Assembly: GCA_041671765.1 (NCBI GenBank)
Contig: JBAZAX010000016.1
Location: 1 to 33,775 of the forward strand
Direction: 5' to 3'
DNA length: 33,775 nucleotides
DNA from: JBAZAX01 sp041671765
GTDB taxonomy: Bacteria; Babelota; Babeliae; Babelales; RVW-14
Part shown: in pieces, positions 8,502-15,822 of the stretch
Layout: every line of letters starts with the position of its first letter
How positions within the stretch are numbered: position 1 is the stretch's first letter
Notes under the pieces: generated by a model
Databases searched by the model: none
Seen by the model: only the letters and a program-made list of their open reading frames with translations
Told to the model about the DNA's origin: nothing
Translations under genes and position numbers: made by a program

Positions 8502-9128
8502 GTGTTAAAAAGATTAGAAGCTTTGATTGAACAAACTGATTTTTTACTCGAGAAGCAAAATGAAGCTTTAGTTGAATCCGAAAAAATATTTGGCGGCATG
8601 GCCGATGAAGTTGAAGAAAAACTAAAAAACAAAAGCATTTCTGCCCAAGACTTAAAGAGCTTGAACAACATTCGCACAATGATTAAAGAACATCTTGAAA
8701 ATGTTGCAGAACAGATGCAAGAAGATATAGAATTTTTAACTGAACAACTTACAGCATTAAAACATATTGCTGCAATTCCTGATCAGAAAAAAGCAAAAGA
8801 ACTTTTGAATATGATGATTGATGAAGACGAAGAGATTTTAGAAACAGAGGCATTCAAAGAAAACGTTACACAAGAAAGCATCGCCTCAAAACAAAATCTC
8901 ATATCTATTATCGATGATTTAAAATCTGCATTAAATGAAGATAAATTTCGTGATGTTGAACTTTTCTTAGAAGCTCTTTGTGCAGATGAAGAAGAAGAAT
9001 CTGAAGAAGAATCTGAGTGCGGTTGCTGTGAATCAAAGTGCGATTCCAAGAAAAAAGGCTGCTGTTCAGGCGTAGACATCTTCAAAGGTTCATGTGATGA
9101 TGATTGCGACGACGACTGTTGCAAATAA
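8502..9128 (+). CDS. Coiled-coil protein with cysteine-rich acidic tail
   Basis: I do not recognise this family. The first about 165 residues are almost entirely charged heptad-like helix (MLKRLEALIEQTDFLLEKQN and onward), predicted coiled coil, with no signal peptide. The last about 40 residues change to a Glu/Asp-rich linker followed by ten cysteines in pairs and CxC groupings (ECGCC, SKC, GCC, SC, DC, DCC), which looks like a metal-binding tail. Translation starts at GTG 8502, with AAAGGT about 6 nt upstream. A ferredoxin gene follows after 31 nt, so a role in iron or zinc handling or Fe-S supply is an obvious guess, but only a guess. Coding is supported by composition and by its place at the head of the operon. 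Confidence 0.7.
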   Translation: MLKRLEALIEQTDFLLEKQNEALVESEKIFGGMADEVEEKLKNKSISAQDLKSLNNIRTMIKEHLENVAEQMQEDIEFLTEQLTALKHIAAIPDQKKAKELLNMMIDEDEEILETEAFKENVTQESIASKQNLISIIDDLKSALNEDKFRDVELFLEALCADEEEESEEESECGCCESKCDSKKKGCCSGVDIFKGSCDDDCDDDCCK

Positions 9129-9159
9129 ATTTCATGACGACAATTAAGGATAAAAAATA

Positions 9160-9345
9160 ATGATTAAAAAAGCTTATGTTAGCCCCGGATGTATATCCTG
9201 TGGCACATGTGAATCAATTTGTCCTGAAGTGTTTGAGGTCAATGCAACGGCACATGTAAAAGCTGATGCTGATATTAAAAAATACGAAGACTTGATCAGA
9301 GAAGCGGCCGACATCTGTCCGGTTCAGGCAATTAAAGTAGAATAG
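9160..9345 (+). CDS. 4Fe-4S single-cluster ferredoxin
   Basis: A 61-residue cytoplasmic electron carrier. Cluster ligands are visible as GCISCGTC (C11, C14, C17) and ICPVQAI (C53). C21, in SICPEVF, corresponds to the extra Cys that forms a disulfide in some single-cluster ferredoxins, but its usual partner Cys is absent here. The length is normal for the class. It lies between the Cys-tailed coiled-coil gene and the acyl-CoA synthetase in one compact plus-strand operon. Redox partner unknown; none is encoded nearby. Confidence 0.92.
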   Translation: MIKKAYVSPGCISCGTCESICPEVFEVNATAHVKADADIKKYEDLIREAADICPVQAIKVE

Positions 9346-9387
9346 AAACTGCAGACTGTCGTTAATCTGAACTTTATAGGAATTTTT

Positions 9388-11016
9388 ATGAGTAACAGTT
9401 TTTTTTGGAAAGATGATTCAAACCATAGCAATATCGAGAGTTCCATTTTTGATAAAATACAAAATGATTTTATTAAAAATGGTGATCTTGCTTACGCAGG
9501 TGAACTGCTAAAAATTGCTTATGAAAAATATCCAAACAATATTGCACTTATTCATCAAAATCAGTCTCTTACTTATAAAGAATTTTATTTCAGGTCTATC
9601 CTTTTTAGCCGGAAGCTCAAAGCTTCCGGAATTAAACCTCGAGACAAAGTCTTAATTTTTTCCGAAAATTCAATTGCTTTTTATATCGCATACTTTGCAG
9701 TTTGGCAGATAGGGGCTATTGCCGTTCCGGTGAATATATTTCTTCACGCAAAAGAACTTTCTTACATCATTAAAGACTCTGAACCGGTGGCAATAATTTG
9801 CTCCAGTTTACTAAAGAGTAATATTGAAGATCTGGTTACGCAGAATTATCTTGATAACCTACCAGCAATATTTACCAATCAGGATATTGATTTTGTCTCT
9901 CCCATACCGGGAGACAAATCTTCGCCAGACAAGTCCACTTCGGACACAGAGTTACTATCAAGCTTTGAGGTAGAACGCCTCGAAACTGACGAACTTTGTT
10001 TACTACTTTACACATCAGGCACAACCGGCACGCCAAAAGGCGTCATGCTTTCGTCACGCAACATAATGACAAACGCCATTCAAGCTTATTCCAGATTCAA
10101 TATGATGGGACTTACCGATAAAGAGAGATTCTTTTGTGTTCTACCGTTATTCCACGTTTTTGCACAAAATGCTTGCCTGTGGCTACCTTTGATCACCGGA
10201 TCAACAATTATCATTGTACAAAAAATTGATAGAAAATTAATTCTAGAAGGTTTGAAACATCAACCAACATTGTTTCTGGGCTTTCCTGCATTATATGGCC
10301 TTTTGTGCATGATGAAAACTGCCCCACTTGATTCCGTAAAAGTTTTTGTTTCAGGCGCTGATATGCTACCGGATAAAATAAGACAAGCATTTGGAATGGT
10401 TTATGGTCGTAAAATATGCGCCGGATATGGATTAAGTGAAGCTTCACCTATCGTTGCGGTAAATTATTGCAACAATTCAATGCCAACACACTTTGTTGGT
10501 AGACCGCTGGCCGGAATCGAATGTGATATTCGTGACGACGATGGCAAATCTTTACCGCACGGAACAATTGGACATTTATGGATACGCGGTGGAAATATCA
10601 TGATAGGTTATTATAAATCATCAGCCGCCACAGCAAAAGTCATGGATGGCAACTGGTTGAACACAGGTGATCTTGGATTAGTTGATTCTCGTAGATATCT
10701 TGCAATTTCCGGACGAGTAAAAGATATAATCATTCACAAAGGTTTTAATATCTATCCTGCAGAAATAGAAAATGTTCTTCTTCGTCACCCTGATGTTTTT
10801 AAAGCAGCCGTTGTTGGGCAAGAAGATTCTGATTCAGGACAAATTCCGGTGGCATTTGTAGCTATTAAATCAAAGAATAATGGTATTGAGGCTTCATTAC
10901 GAAGTCTATGCACAAACAACTTAGCGGCATATAAAGTTCCCCGTAAATTTGTATGTGTCGAAGACCTACCCATGAACTCAACCGGAAAAGTTGATAAGAA
11001 GCAATTACGTATATAA
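9388..11016 (+). CDS. AMP-binding acyl-CoA synthetase (FadD-like)
   Basis: This enzyme activates a carboxylic acid with ATP to an acyl-adenylate and transfers it to CoA or another thiol. The 542 residues contain all ANL-superfamily motifs in order: TSGTTGTPKGV (about 209-219), GYGLSEASP (about 346-354), WLNTGDLG, GRVKDIIIHKGFNIYPAEIE and the C-terminal catalytic Lys region NSTGKVDKKQL. The HKGFNIYPAEIE hinge favours fatty-acid or medium-chain acyl-CoA ligases over peptide-synthetase domains. No signal or membrane segment is present. AGGA lies before the ATG. In a parasite this could activate scavenged host fatty acids for lipid synthesis (inference). Substrate chain length cannot be read from the sequence. 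Confidence 0.92.
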   Translation: MSNSFFWKDDSNHSNIESSIFDKIQNDFIKNGDLAYAGELLKIAYEKYPNNIALIHQNQSLTYKEFYFRSILFSRKLKASGIKPRDKVLIFSENSIAFYIAYFAVWQIGAIAVPVNIFLHAKELSYIIKDSEPVAIICSSLLKSNIEDLVTQNYLDNLPAIFTNQDIDFVSPIPGDKSSPDKSTSDTELLSSFEVERLETDELCLLLYTSGTTGTPKGVMLSSRNIMTNAIQAYSRFNMMGLTDKERFFCVLPLFHVFAQNACLWLPLITGSTIIIVQKIDRKLILEGLKHQPTLFLGFPALYGLLCMMKTAPLDSVKVFVSGADMLPDKIRQAFGMVYGRKICAGYGLSEASPIVAVNYCNNSMPTHFVGRPLAGIECDIRDDDGKSLPHGTIGHLWIRGGNIMIGYYKSSAATAKVMDGNWLNTGDLGLVDSRRYLAISGRVKDIIIHKGFNIYPAEIENVLLRHPDVFKAAVVGQEDSDSGQIPVAFVAIKSKNNGIEASLRSLCTNNLAAYKVPRKFVCVEDLPMNSTGKVDKKQLRI

Positions 11017-11039
11017 GTCTGTTTTTAATTTGGAGTTTT

Positions 11040-12308
11040 ATGTCGATTTTATCTCTGTTTGTGCTATTTTTAGTTTCGCTATTTTTTGCAGCGCTTTTTG
11101 CATTTTTAGAAACAGCATTCACAGCACTAAGGCTGTTTAAACTTAAAGAGCTAGAGGTCTCCGTGGCAAAATATAAAACACTATTTGCCGCTTGGGAAAA
11201 AAACCCTCAGCGAATATTGATTACAATTTTGATTGCAAATAATTTCGCACATGTTCTTACATCTGTTCTCATTTCGACAATTATGCAACGATTCCTTGGT
11301 TCATTTGGCCTAGCAATCGGCGTTGCTCTTGCAACTGCAATAATTCTTATTTTCGGCGAAATCATTCCAAAAAGCTTTGCTAAAACGCATCACGAAAAAC
11401 TGTTTGCTTCTTTTTTATGGCTTATCAACTTTATTTTTAGAATCACATACCCAATGGTCACAGTACTTTTACGCATCTCTGATTACGTATTCAAGACAGT
11501 TGGCGGATCACACATTTTAGAAAAACAGGATATGGTTTCTGAAAAAGAAATTGAATTTTTAATTGATTACAGTGATGAAAAAGGCTTGATGGAACGTGAA
11601 AAAACAGAGATGTTACAAAACGTTTTTAGCCTTGGACAAACTGTTGTTAAAGAGATTATGAAACCAAAATCCGACATAATTCTTCTAGACGTAAATGCAT
11701 CAACTGAAGAAGCATCAAATGTATTTTACAAGTCTAAATATTCAAGAATTCCTGTTTATGAAAATAACTATGACAATATTATTGGAATAGTTTATCAAAA
11801 GGACTTTTTTGAAATGCTGTTTCAAGGCAAGAAAAAGACGCTCAAAGAGCTTGTTCGACCGGTGCTTCTGGTTCCGGAGACCCAGAAAATCAATCAACTC
11901 TTAAGCGAACTTTTGAAAATGCGTATGCATATGGCAATTATTGTCGATGAATACGGCAACATTGAAGGATTAGTAACTCTCGAAGACATTTTTGAGGAGA
12001 TCATCGGCGACGAGATCACCGACGAGCTTGAAACCGAAAGCACAGACATTGTTCCACTTGAGCGTGGAGGATGGCTTGTCAATGCTGGCATAGGGCTTGA
12101 AGAATTAGAGGATCTACTCAAAATAAAGTTCTCATCTGAAAATTCTGTAACACTTGGTGGATTTTTGGCTGAAAGCCTACAACACTTACCTCGCAAGGGC
12201 GAACGTGTTGTTTATGAAAACTACTGTTTTCAGGTTCAACAAGCTAGTGCACGTAGAGTATTTCAGGTTCTGATTTTTGAAAACAAACCCGAAAATATTA
12301 ACTCTTAA
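11040..12308 (+). CDS. CNNM/CBS/CorC-type integral membrane protein (HlyC/CorC family)
   Basis: The 422 residues show the standard three-part layout. First is an N-terminal DUF21/CNNM membrane domain with about four hydrophobic segments (residues 1-150, including FGEIIPKSFAKTHHE). Then comes a tandem CBS pair (about 185-315, with SRIPVYENNYDNIIGIVYQKD and MAIIVDEYGNIEGLVTLEDI). A C-terminal CorC/HlyC domain follows (about 335-415). Relatives take part in Mg2+/Co2+ efflux or magnesium homeostasis; 'hemolysin' in old annotations is misleading. GGAG lies 5 nt before the ATG, 23 nt after the acyl-CoA synthetase, and the gene ends the operon. The downstream 12309-12580 spacer holds small hairpins and a palindromic repeat. 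Confidence 0.9.
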   Translation: MSILSLFVLFLVSLFFAALFAFLETAFTALRLFKLKELEVSVAKYKTLFAAWEKNPQRILITILIANNFAHVLTSVLISTIMQRFLGSFGLAIGVALATAIILIFGEIIPKSFAKTHHEKLFASFLWLINFIFRITYPMVTVLLRISDYVFKTVGGSHILEKQDMVSEKEIEFLIDYSDEKGLMEREKTEMLQNVFSLGQTVVKEIMKPKSDIILLDVNASTEEASNVFYKSKYSRIPVYENNYDNIIGIVYQKDFFEMLFQGKKKTLKELVRPVLLVPETQKINQLLSELLKMRMHMAIIVDEYGNIEGLVTLEDIFEEIIGDEITDELETESTDIVPLERGGWLVNAGIGLEELEDLLKIKFSSENSVTLGGFLAESLQHLPRKGERVVYENYCFQVQQASARRVFQVLIFENKPENINS

Positions 12309-12397
12309 AACGTTACATTTTTATTAATTTATGGATTAGTACTCCATATTTTATTATATTTAATTGGATTAACACTCCAAAGTTTTAATAAATTATA

Positions 12398-12418
12398 GAT
12401 CCTGAATCAAGTTCAGGA
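12398..12418. repeat. Solo copy of the ATCCTGAA/TTCAGGAT hairpin repeat
   Basis: An 8-bp perfect inverted repeat, ATCCTGAA and TTCAGGAc-type arms around a 5-nt TCAAG loop (last pair lost here). It is nearly identical to the termini of the GIY-YIG element at 24107-24535 but has no partner or gene. The surrounding spacer (12309-12580) otherwise holds two TGGA-N7-TCCA mini-hairpins near 12331 and 12366. Confidence 0.75.
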
Positions 12419-12504
12419 CTACTACCAAAATCATATCGATGCGTGACAGCTTCAACACAGGTTGCTCAACCTATTAACAATTGGTTAGATCATTTGACTA
12501 TTTA

Positions 12505-12534
12505 TTGACACACCATCATATCCCCTTGTAATCT
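12505..12534 (+). promoter_or_regulatory. Probable sigma-70 promoter of the MNT/HEPN pair
   Basis: TTGACA (12505-12510) and TAATCT (12529-12534) are 18 nt apart, about 45 nt before the MNT start. A short palindrome, AGGTTG-CT-CAACCT (12459-12472), lies about 33 nt upstream of the -35 box. It could be an operator, since such pairs are often autoregulated (inference). Confidence 0.45.
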
Positions 12535-12580
12535 ATTTTTTAATAACAATTCGAGCAAAAAATTTTATTGAGGAACTTAA

Positions 12581-12901
12581 ATGATTTCCAAAGAAACTAT
12601 AAACTCAGTTACCCAGCGATTGGTAAAGGCATATAATCCTGTTGCCATTTACTTATTCGGATCTTACGCCTGGGGAAACCCAAATGCCGGCAGCGATCTT
12701 GATTTATTAGTCATTATTGAAAATACCAACCAAAAACCACATAACAGGTGTGAAATAGGGTCTGAAGCTCTTTGGGATATAATGGTTCCCAAAGATCTTT
12801 TAGTTTATACCACAGAGGAATTCAAACAAAGAGCTGGAGACTTAACAACGCTTTGCCATAAAGTCCAAAAAGAAGGAAGGCTTCTCTATGCCAGGGCATA
12901 A
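12581..12901 (+). CDS. MNT-type minimal nucleotidyltransferase (antitoxin-like)
   Basis: The 106-residue protein has the polymerase-beta-like signature LFGSYAWGNPNAGSDLDLLV: GS at 27-28 and catalytic Asp39/Asp41, with a later acidic position near D72 (KDLLVYTTEEF). Family knowledge: in HEPN/MNT modules such proteins neutralise the HEPN RNase toxin, in some cases by AMPylating it. The motif is complete, so it should be active. GAGG lies about 7 nt before the ATG. The end of the gene overlaps the likely true HEPN start (ATG at 12888) by 14 nt, an arrangement typical of translationally coupled toxin-antitoxin pairs. Its partner appears to be frameshifted. Confidence 0.9.
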   Translation: MISKETINSVTQRLVKAYNPVAIYLFGSYAWGNPNAGSDLDLLVIIENTNQKPHNRCEIGSEALWDIMVPKDLLVYTTEEFKQRAGDLTTLCHKVQKEGRLLYARA

Positions 12902-13293
12902 AGATTGGCTTGCAAAAAGCTTTAGGTGATTTAAAAATGGCGAAAAAGGGTATGCGTGACGATGACGATACGCTTGATTGCGTTGCCTATCATGCACATC
13001 AATGCGTTGAAAAGTCGCTCAAAGCGTATTTTGTGTTCAGTGGGAAAGTAATAGAGAGAACACATGATTTGGAATTTCTTCTCAAGCTATGCTGTGAAGA
13101 AGATTTTGATTTTATAGCTTTAAAAAATGAAGTGAAAAAACTCAACCCATTTGCCACTCAATCGCGATACCCGGACGACCGTTTTTCTATTGACCGACAA
13201 GAGGCTGAAGACGCAATTAAGATGGCAAAAAAAGCTTTCGATTTTGTCCTGAAGAAAATAGAAAAGCCTGATCCAAATCTTAAATTATTTTAA
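12888..13293 (+). pseudogene. HEPN-domain protein with probable N-terminal frameshift
   Basis: From 12910 (TTG) an open frame gives 127 residues with a clear HEPN pattern: AYHAHQCVEKSLKAYFVFSG, ERTHDLEFLL and SRYPDD followed by a long A-rich helix. The natural start is probably ATG 12888, inside the MNT gene and 7 nt after GGAAGG. It reads MPGHKDWLAK and then meets TGA. Dropping one A from the AAAAA run at 12914-12918 joins it to KALGDLKMAKKG, giving the WLxKAxxDLxxAK opening normal for this family. The gene is therefore either inactivated, rescued by slippage at the A run, or affected by a base-calling error. Translation from TTG 12910 could still produce a nearly full domain. HEPN partners usually act as RNases or toxins. 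Confidence 0.75.
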
Positions 13294-13304
13294 CATCCGT
13301 CGCT

Positions 13305-13595
13305 CTAAGAATAAATCAAGTCCTTCTCAATAAACTTTTTTATAAAAGTCCTTATACTATCTGAATAAACAAGATCAACTTTTTTGTTAAAATTTTTTTC
13401 CAAATAACTTTTTAAATTAAAATATTGATCAAAACTCTTTAAAGACGCTTTTACCATTAGATCAATATCGCTGTCAACTCTTGCCTGATTTCTTGCGTAC
13501 GAACCAAAAAGCGCAATGCGTTCCACGCCAAATTCTTGGCTCAACATTGCTTTATTTTTGCTCAAAAAATCCAAAATCTCTTCTTTTTTTATCAT
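13305..13595 (-). CDS. Second MNT-type nucleotidyltransferase
   Basis: 96 residues; start chosen at ATG 13595, with GAGGTG upstream, rather than a farther in-frame codon whose product would be an unrelated basic leader. The protein reads ...GVERIALFGSYARNQARVDS followed by DIDLMV, with GS and the two catalytic Asp of the minimal nucleotidyltransferase fold. A third acidic site lies in KKVDLVYSD. It differs in sequence from the MNT at 12581-12901, so it is not a recent duplicate. It is convergent with the HEPN gene (12 nt between ends) and has no HEPN partner of its own in sight. It is either a solitary MntA-like protein or a leftover of a second module. Confidence 0.88.
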   Translation of the reverse strand: MIKKEEILDFLSKNKAMLSQEFGVERIALFGSYARNQARVDSDIDLMVKASLKSFDQYFNLKSYLEKNFNKKVDLVYSDSIRTFIKKFIEKDLIYS

Positions 13596-13678
13596 TCCAA
13601 CACCTCGACACTTTGGGATACACCAAAACACACCACCAATCTCCTTAGCTAAAAATATCATAATAAAAATACGCACTA

Positions 13679-13711
13679 AATGCAAAAAGGGCCGGCGCGA
13701 ACCCACCCTTC
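13679..13711. repeat. GC-rich direct repeat, copy 1
   Basis: A 33-bp unit (AATGCAAAAAGGGCCGGCGC and onward) repeated at 13751-13783 with a single mismatch, period 72 bp. It contains an imperfect hairpin (AAGGG..CCCTT arms). Far richer in GC than its surroundings. Confidence 0.8.
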
Positions 13712-13750
13712 GCCCTCGTTGTACTCGTGGCTATGGAGGGCAAGCCGAAC

Positions 13751-13783
13751 AATGCAAAAAGGGCCGGCGCGAACCGACCCTTC
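13751..13783. repeat. GC-rich direct repeat, copy 2
   Basis: Second copy of the 33-bp unit. Here the hairpin is better: AAGGG-C-CGG, loop CGCGAA, CCG-A-CCCTT. The 39-bp spacer between copies has its own inverted arms (GCCCTC at 13712-13717 and GAGGGC at 13736-13741). No ORF of note overlaps. Confidence 0.8.
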
Positions 13784-13818
13784 TTGCAAATATATTCTAA
13801 GTATCAGATTACCCCTAT

Positions 13819-13850
13819 GTCATCCTGAACTCGTTTCAGGATCCATGGAT
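13819..13850. repeat. Hairpin repeat, ATCCATGGAT subfamily, solo copy
   Basis: GTC then ATCCTGAA, loop, TTCAGGAT, followed by the palindrome ATCCATGGAT. It shares 32-bp layout with both arms of the nested element at 26338-26445. It lies 15 nt past the porin stop, where it could also act as a 3' transcript end. Confidence 0.75.
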
Positions 13851-13864
13851 AATCCGTTCCTTTT

Positions 13865-15757
13865 TTAGAATCTAATCTGACATGCGCAATGGACGTCAGC
13901 ATCAACAGGCAAGTTTTGACCTGCGAATGTATACAGACCGCCAACTGAGGTTGTGCAATACTTGCTTAGATTGTAAGAACCTTCTAAGCGTACTCTGTGA
14001 CCCCATGACTCTGTACCCATACGAGCAACATGACTATCAAGCGTCATATTAACATCAGACCATTGCGTACCGGCAAATTCATCCTCGTCGGCTATATGTC
14101 CTGCAGCATCTGTCCAGGTCTTGCCAAGCCATGACAATTGATCTTTATCTTTGAAGTCTATATGATCTTCTGTCTTGTAGTAGAGTTGATAACCGATCAT
14201 ACCATTGATCTTCTTGGATTTTGGATGTGTAAAGTTGAAGTCAAGGTTACCAATGAAGTAGCCCCAATCAACGTTTGCAGCTGCTGAAGGTCCAAAATTT
14301 TTGATTGTTGCACCTTTGTAAGAAGCCTTACGATATTCTGTATCTTCAAGAGCAAAGTTGTAAGAAAGATCAAGCTTTACGTTCATGCAACGTATTGCTT
14401 GCCATGCTGCAAATGCACCAATCTTGATTTCCCAGTGACTGCCGTTACCCATTTGTACGCGGTAAGGGTTACCTGCGTAGTCAGATCCGCCGTTTCCGGT
14501 TGGGAACTTGACACCCAAGCAAAGCTCGCCGTTCCATTTATCGTTGAATGAGTGTTGATAGAAAACTTCAACTGGAATATCACCCAAACCTGTTTGCTCA
14601 TCAGTTGCCATTACGAATCCCTGGTCTTTGAGCCAATATTCTACATCGGAATTGTAATATGAAAGTAAATCATCAACAAAATTTACTTGATTCTCGGATG
14701 TTGCAATTGGTTGACCATTAGCACCGTTGATTGTTGTCGCCCATACATCAGCAAGGTTATCCTCGTCAATGTTTGTGTAATCCTGACCGGTCACAAAAGC
14801 ATATGCCTTATTTCCATCTGCTATTGTCCCATCAGCAGGAAGATCTGAAAGTTTATAATTGTTAGTTGCATCCACTTCAGAATTCATATAACGGATAGTC
14901 GTACCAGCATCTTCTCCATCTTGAGGAATACCATTTTTAACCAACAATGCACCGCCCTGATGAAATGGAGGCTCGCCTGCCTTATTGGATTTAATTAAAA
15001 CGAATGGAATCTTTGATCCAGGATTCTTACCATAATTTATTGTATCGGCTTGATTATACACGCCGCCCATGGTTACCTGGCCAGCTGGAGCTACACTGAC
15101 ATATGATGTAATATAGCCATCAGTATTGATGTATTTCAATCTATTCAACAAGCCTAATTTATAAGATGTTATTCTGCTAATTACTCCATCTTTAGGAGCA
15201 TTTGCATCAAAAGGCTGAACATATCTCATGTCACCTTTAACAACCTGATCCTGAAGCCCTACAGCATTACCTTCAGCTTCATTATCACGTTCCATTCTTA
15301 CCCAACGAATAGGTAAGCTACCGCGAATACCAATGCGGCCTTTGTTATTCCATACAGGATAGTCCCATTTTGCGCCAAAGAATACGCCTGCTTCTGAATA
15401 AGAAACACGTGGTGCAATTTTAACTAAATCAAGGTATGGATTATAATTTTCGGTATAACCATTACCTACAGCACTAGCTCCTGCAAAAGATTCACCTATT
15501 GTGAATGATTCTTTACCAAAAATCAGTTGCGCCAATGGGTGTGTCTCTGTGCCATGCTTCATAAACGCATCTTCAGTCTCTCTGAAGTGTGCAGTTGTAA
15601 AATATGTAAAATTAGATTTTTTCTTGTGCAATTTATCAAATGAGTAGTGCAATGGACCCATTTGCGTAGCAATCGGAGCACGAAAATCCGTTGCAGCAAG
15701 CTGTCCCACAAGCCCAAGGCCTGCAAGCACCGCTACCTTCATTAGATTTTTTCTCAT
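13865..15757 (-). CDS. Large outer-membrane beta-barrel (porin-like) protein
   Basis: 630 residues with a signal peptide (MRKNLMKVAVLAGLGLVGQL, cut after LAA near 22), strand-rich mature part and a C-terminal ...HCACQIRF ending in Phe. This is the hallmark of an outer-membrane barrel inserted by the BAM machinery. The C-terminal third shows regular amphipathic strands (for example YNLSKYCTTSVGGLYTFAG). Segments resemble the smaller barrel at 3046-4479. GGGAG lies 6 nt before the ATG. It lies 65 nt after the 1926-residue exported protein on the same strand, with a strong stem-loop in the gap, suggesting one operon with different expression of the two parts. Function could be a porin, or an anchor or transporter for the large protein; neither is proven. 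Confidence 0.78.
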   Translation of the reverse strand: MRKNLMKVAVLAGLGLVGQLAATDFRAPIATQMGPLHYSFDKLHKKKSNFTYFTTAHFRETEDAFMKHGTETHPLAQLIFGKESFTIGESFAGASAVGNGYTENYNPYLDLVKIAPRVSYSEAGVFFGAKWDYPVWNNKGRIGIRGSLPIRWVRMERDNEAEGNAVGLQDQVVKGDMRYVQPFDANAPKDGVISRITSYKLGLLNRLKYINTDGYITSYVSVAPAGQVTMGGVYNQADTINYGKNPGSKIPFVLIKSNKAGEPPFHQGGALLVKNGIPQDGEDAGTTIRYMNSEVDATNNYKLSDLPADGTIADGNKAYAFVTGQDYTNIDEDNLADVWATTINGANGQPIATSENQVNFVDDLLSYYNSDVEYWLKDQGFVMATDEQTGLGDIPVEVFYQHSFNDKWNGELCLGVKFPTGNGGSDYAGNPYRVQMGNGSHWEIKIGAFAAWQAIRCMNVKLDLSYNFALEDTEYRKASYKGATIKNFGPSAAANVDWGYFIGNLDFNFTHPKSKKINGMIGYQLYYKTEDHIDFKDKDQLSWLGKTWTDAAGHIADEDEFAGTQWSDVNMTLDSHVARMGTESWGHRVRLEGSYNLSKYCTTSVGGLYTFAGQNLPVDADVHCACQIRF

Positions 15758-15786
15758 TATAACTCCCTAGAAATTAACATGTTTTG

Positions 15787-15811
15787 GGCAGGGGAGAAAA
15801 ACTCCCCTGCC
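15787..15811 (-). promoter_or_regulatory. Intercistronic 10-bp perfect stem-loop
   Basis: GGCAGGGGAG (15787-15796), loop AAAAA, CTCCCCTGCC (15802-15811). On the coding (minus) strand no T-run follows, so it is not a standard terminator. It fits an attenuating or mRNA-stabilising element between the giant gene and the porin gene. Confidence 0.7.
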
Positions 15812-15822
15812 GTTATTTCAAA

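Noticed and set aside
13679..13783. CRISPR-like repeat-spacer unit
   Set aside because: Only two copies with one spacer, no cas genes, and the unit is a hairpin repeat of a different type.
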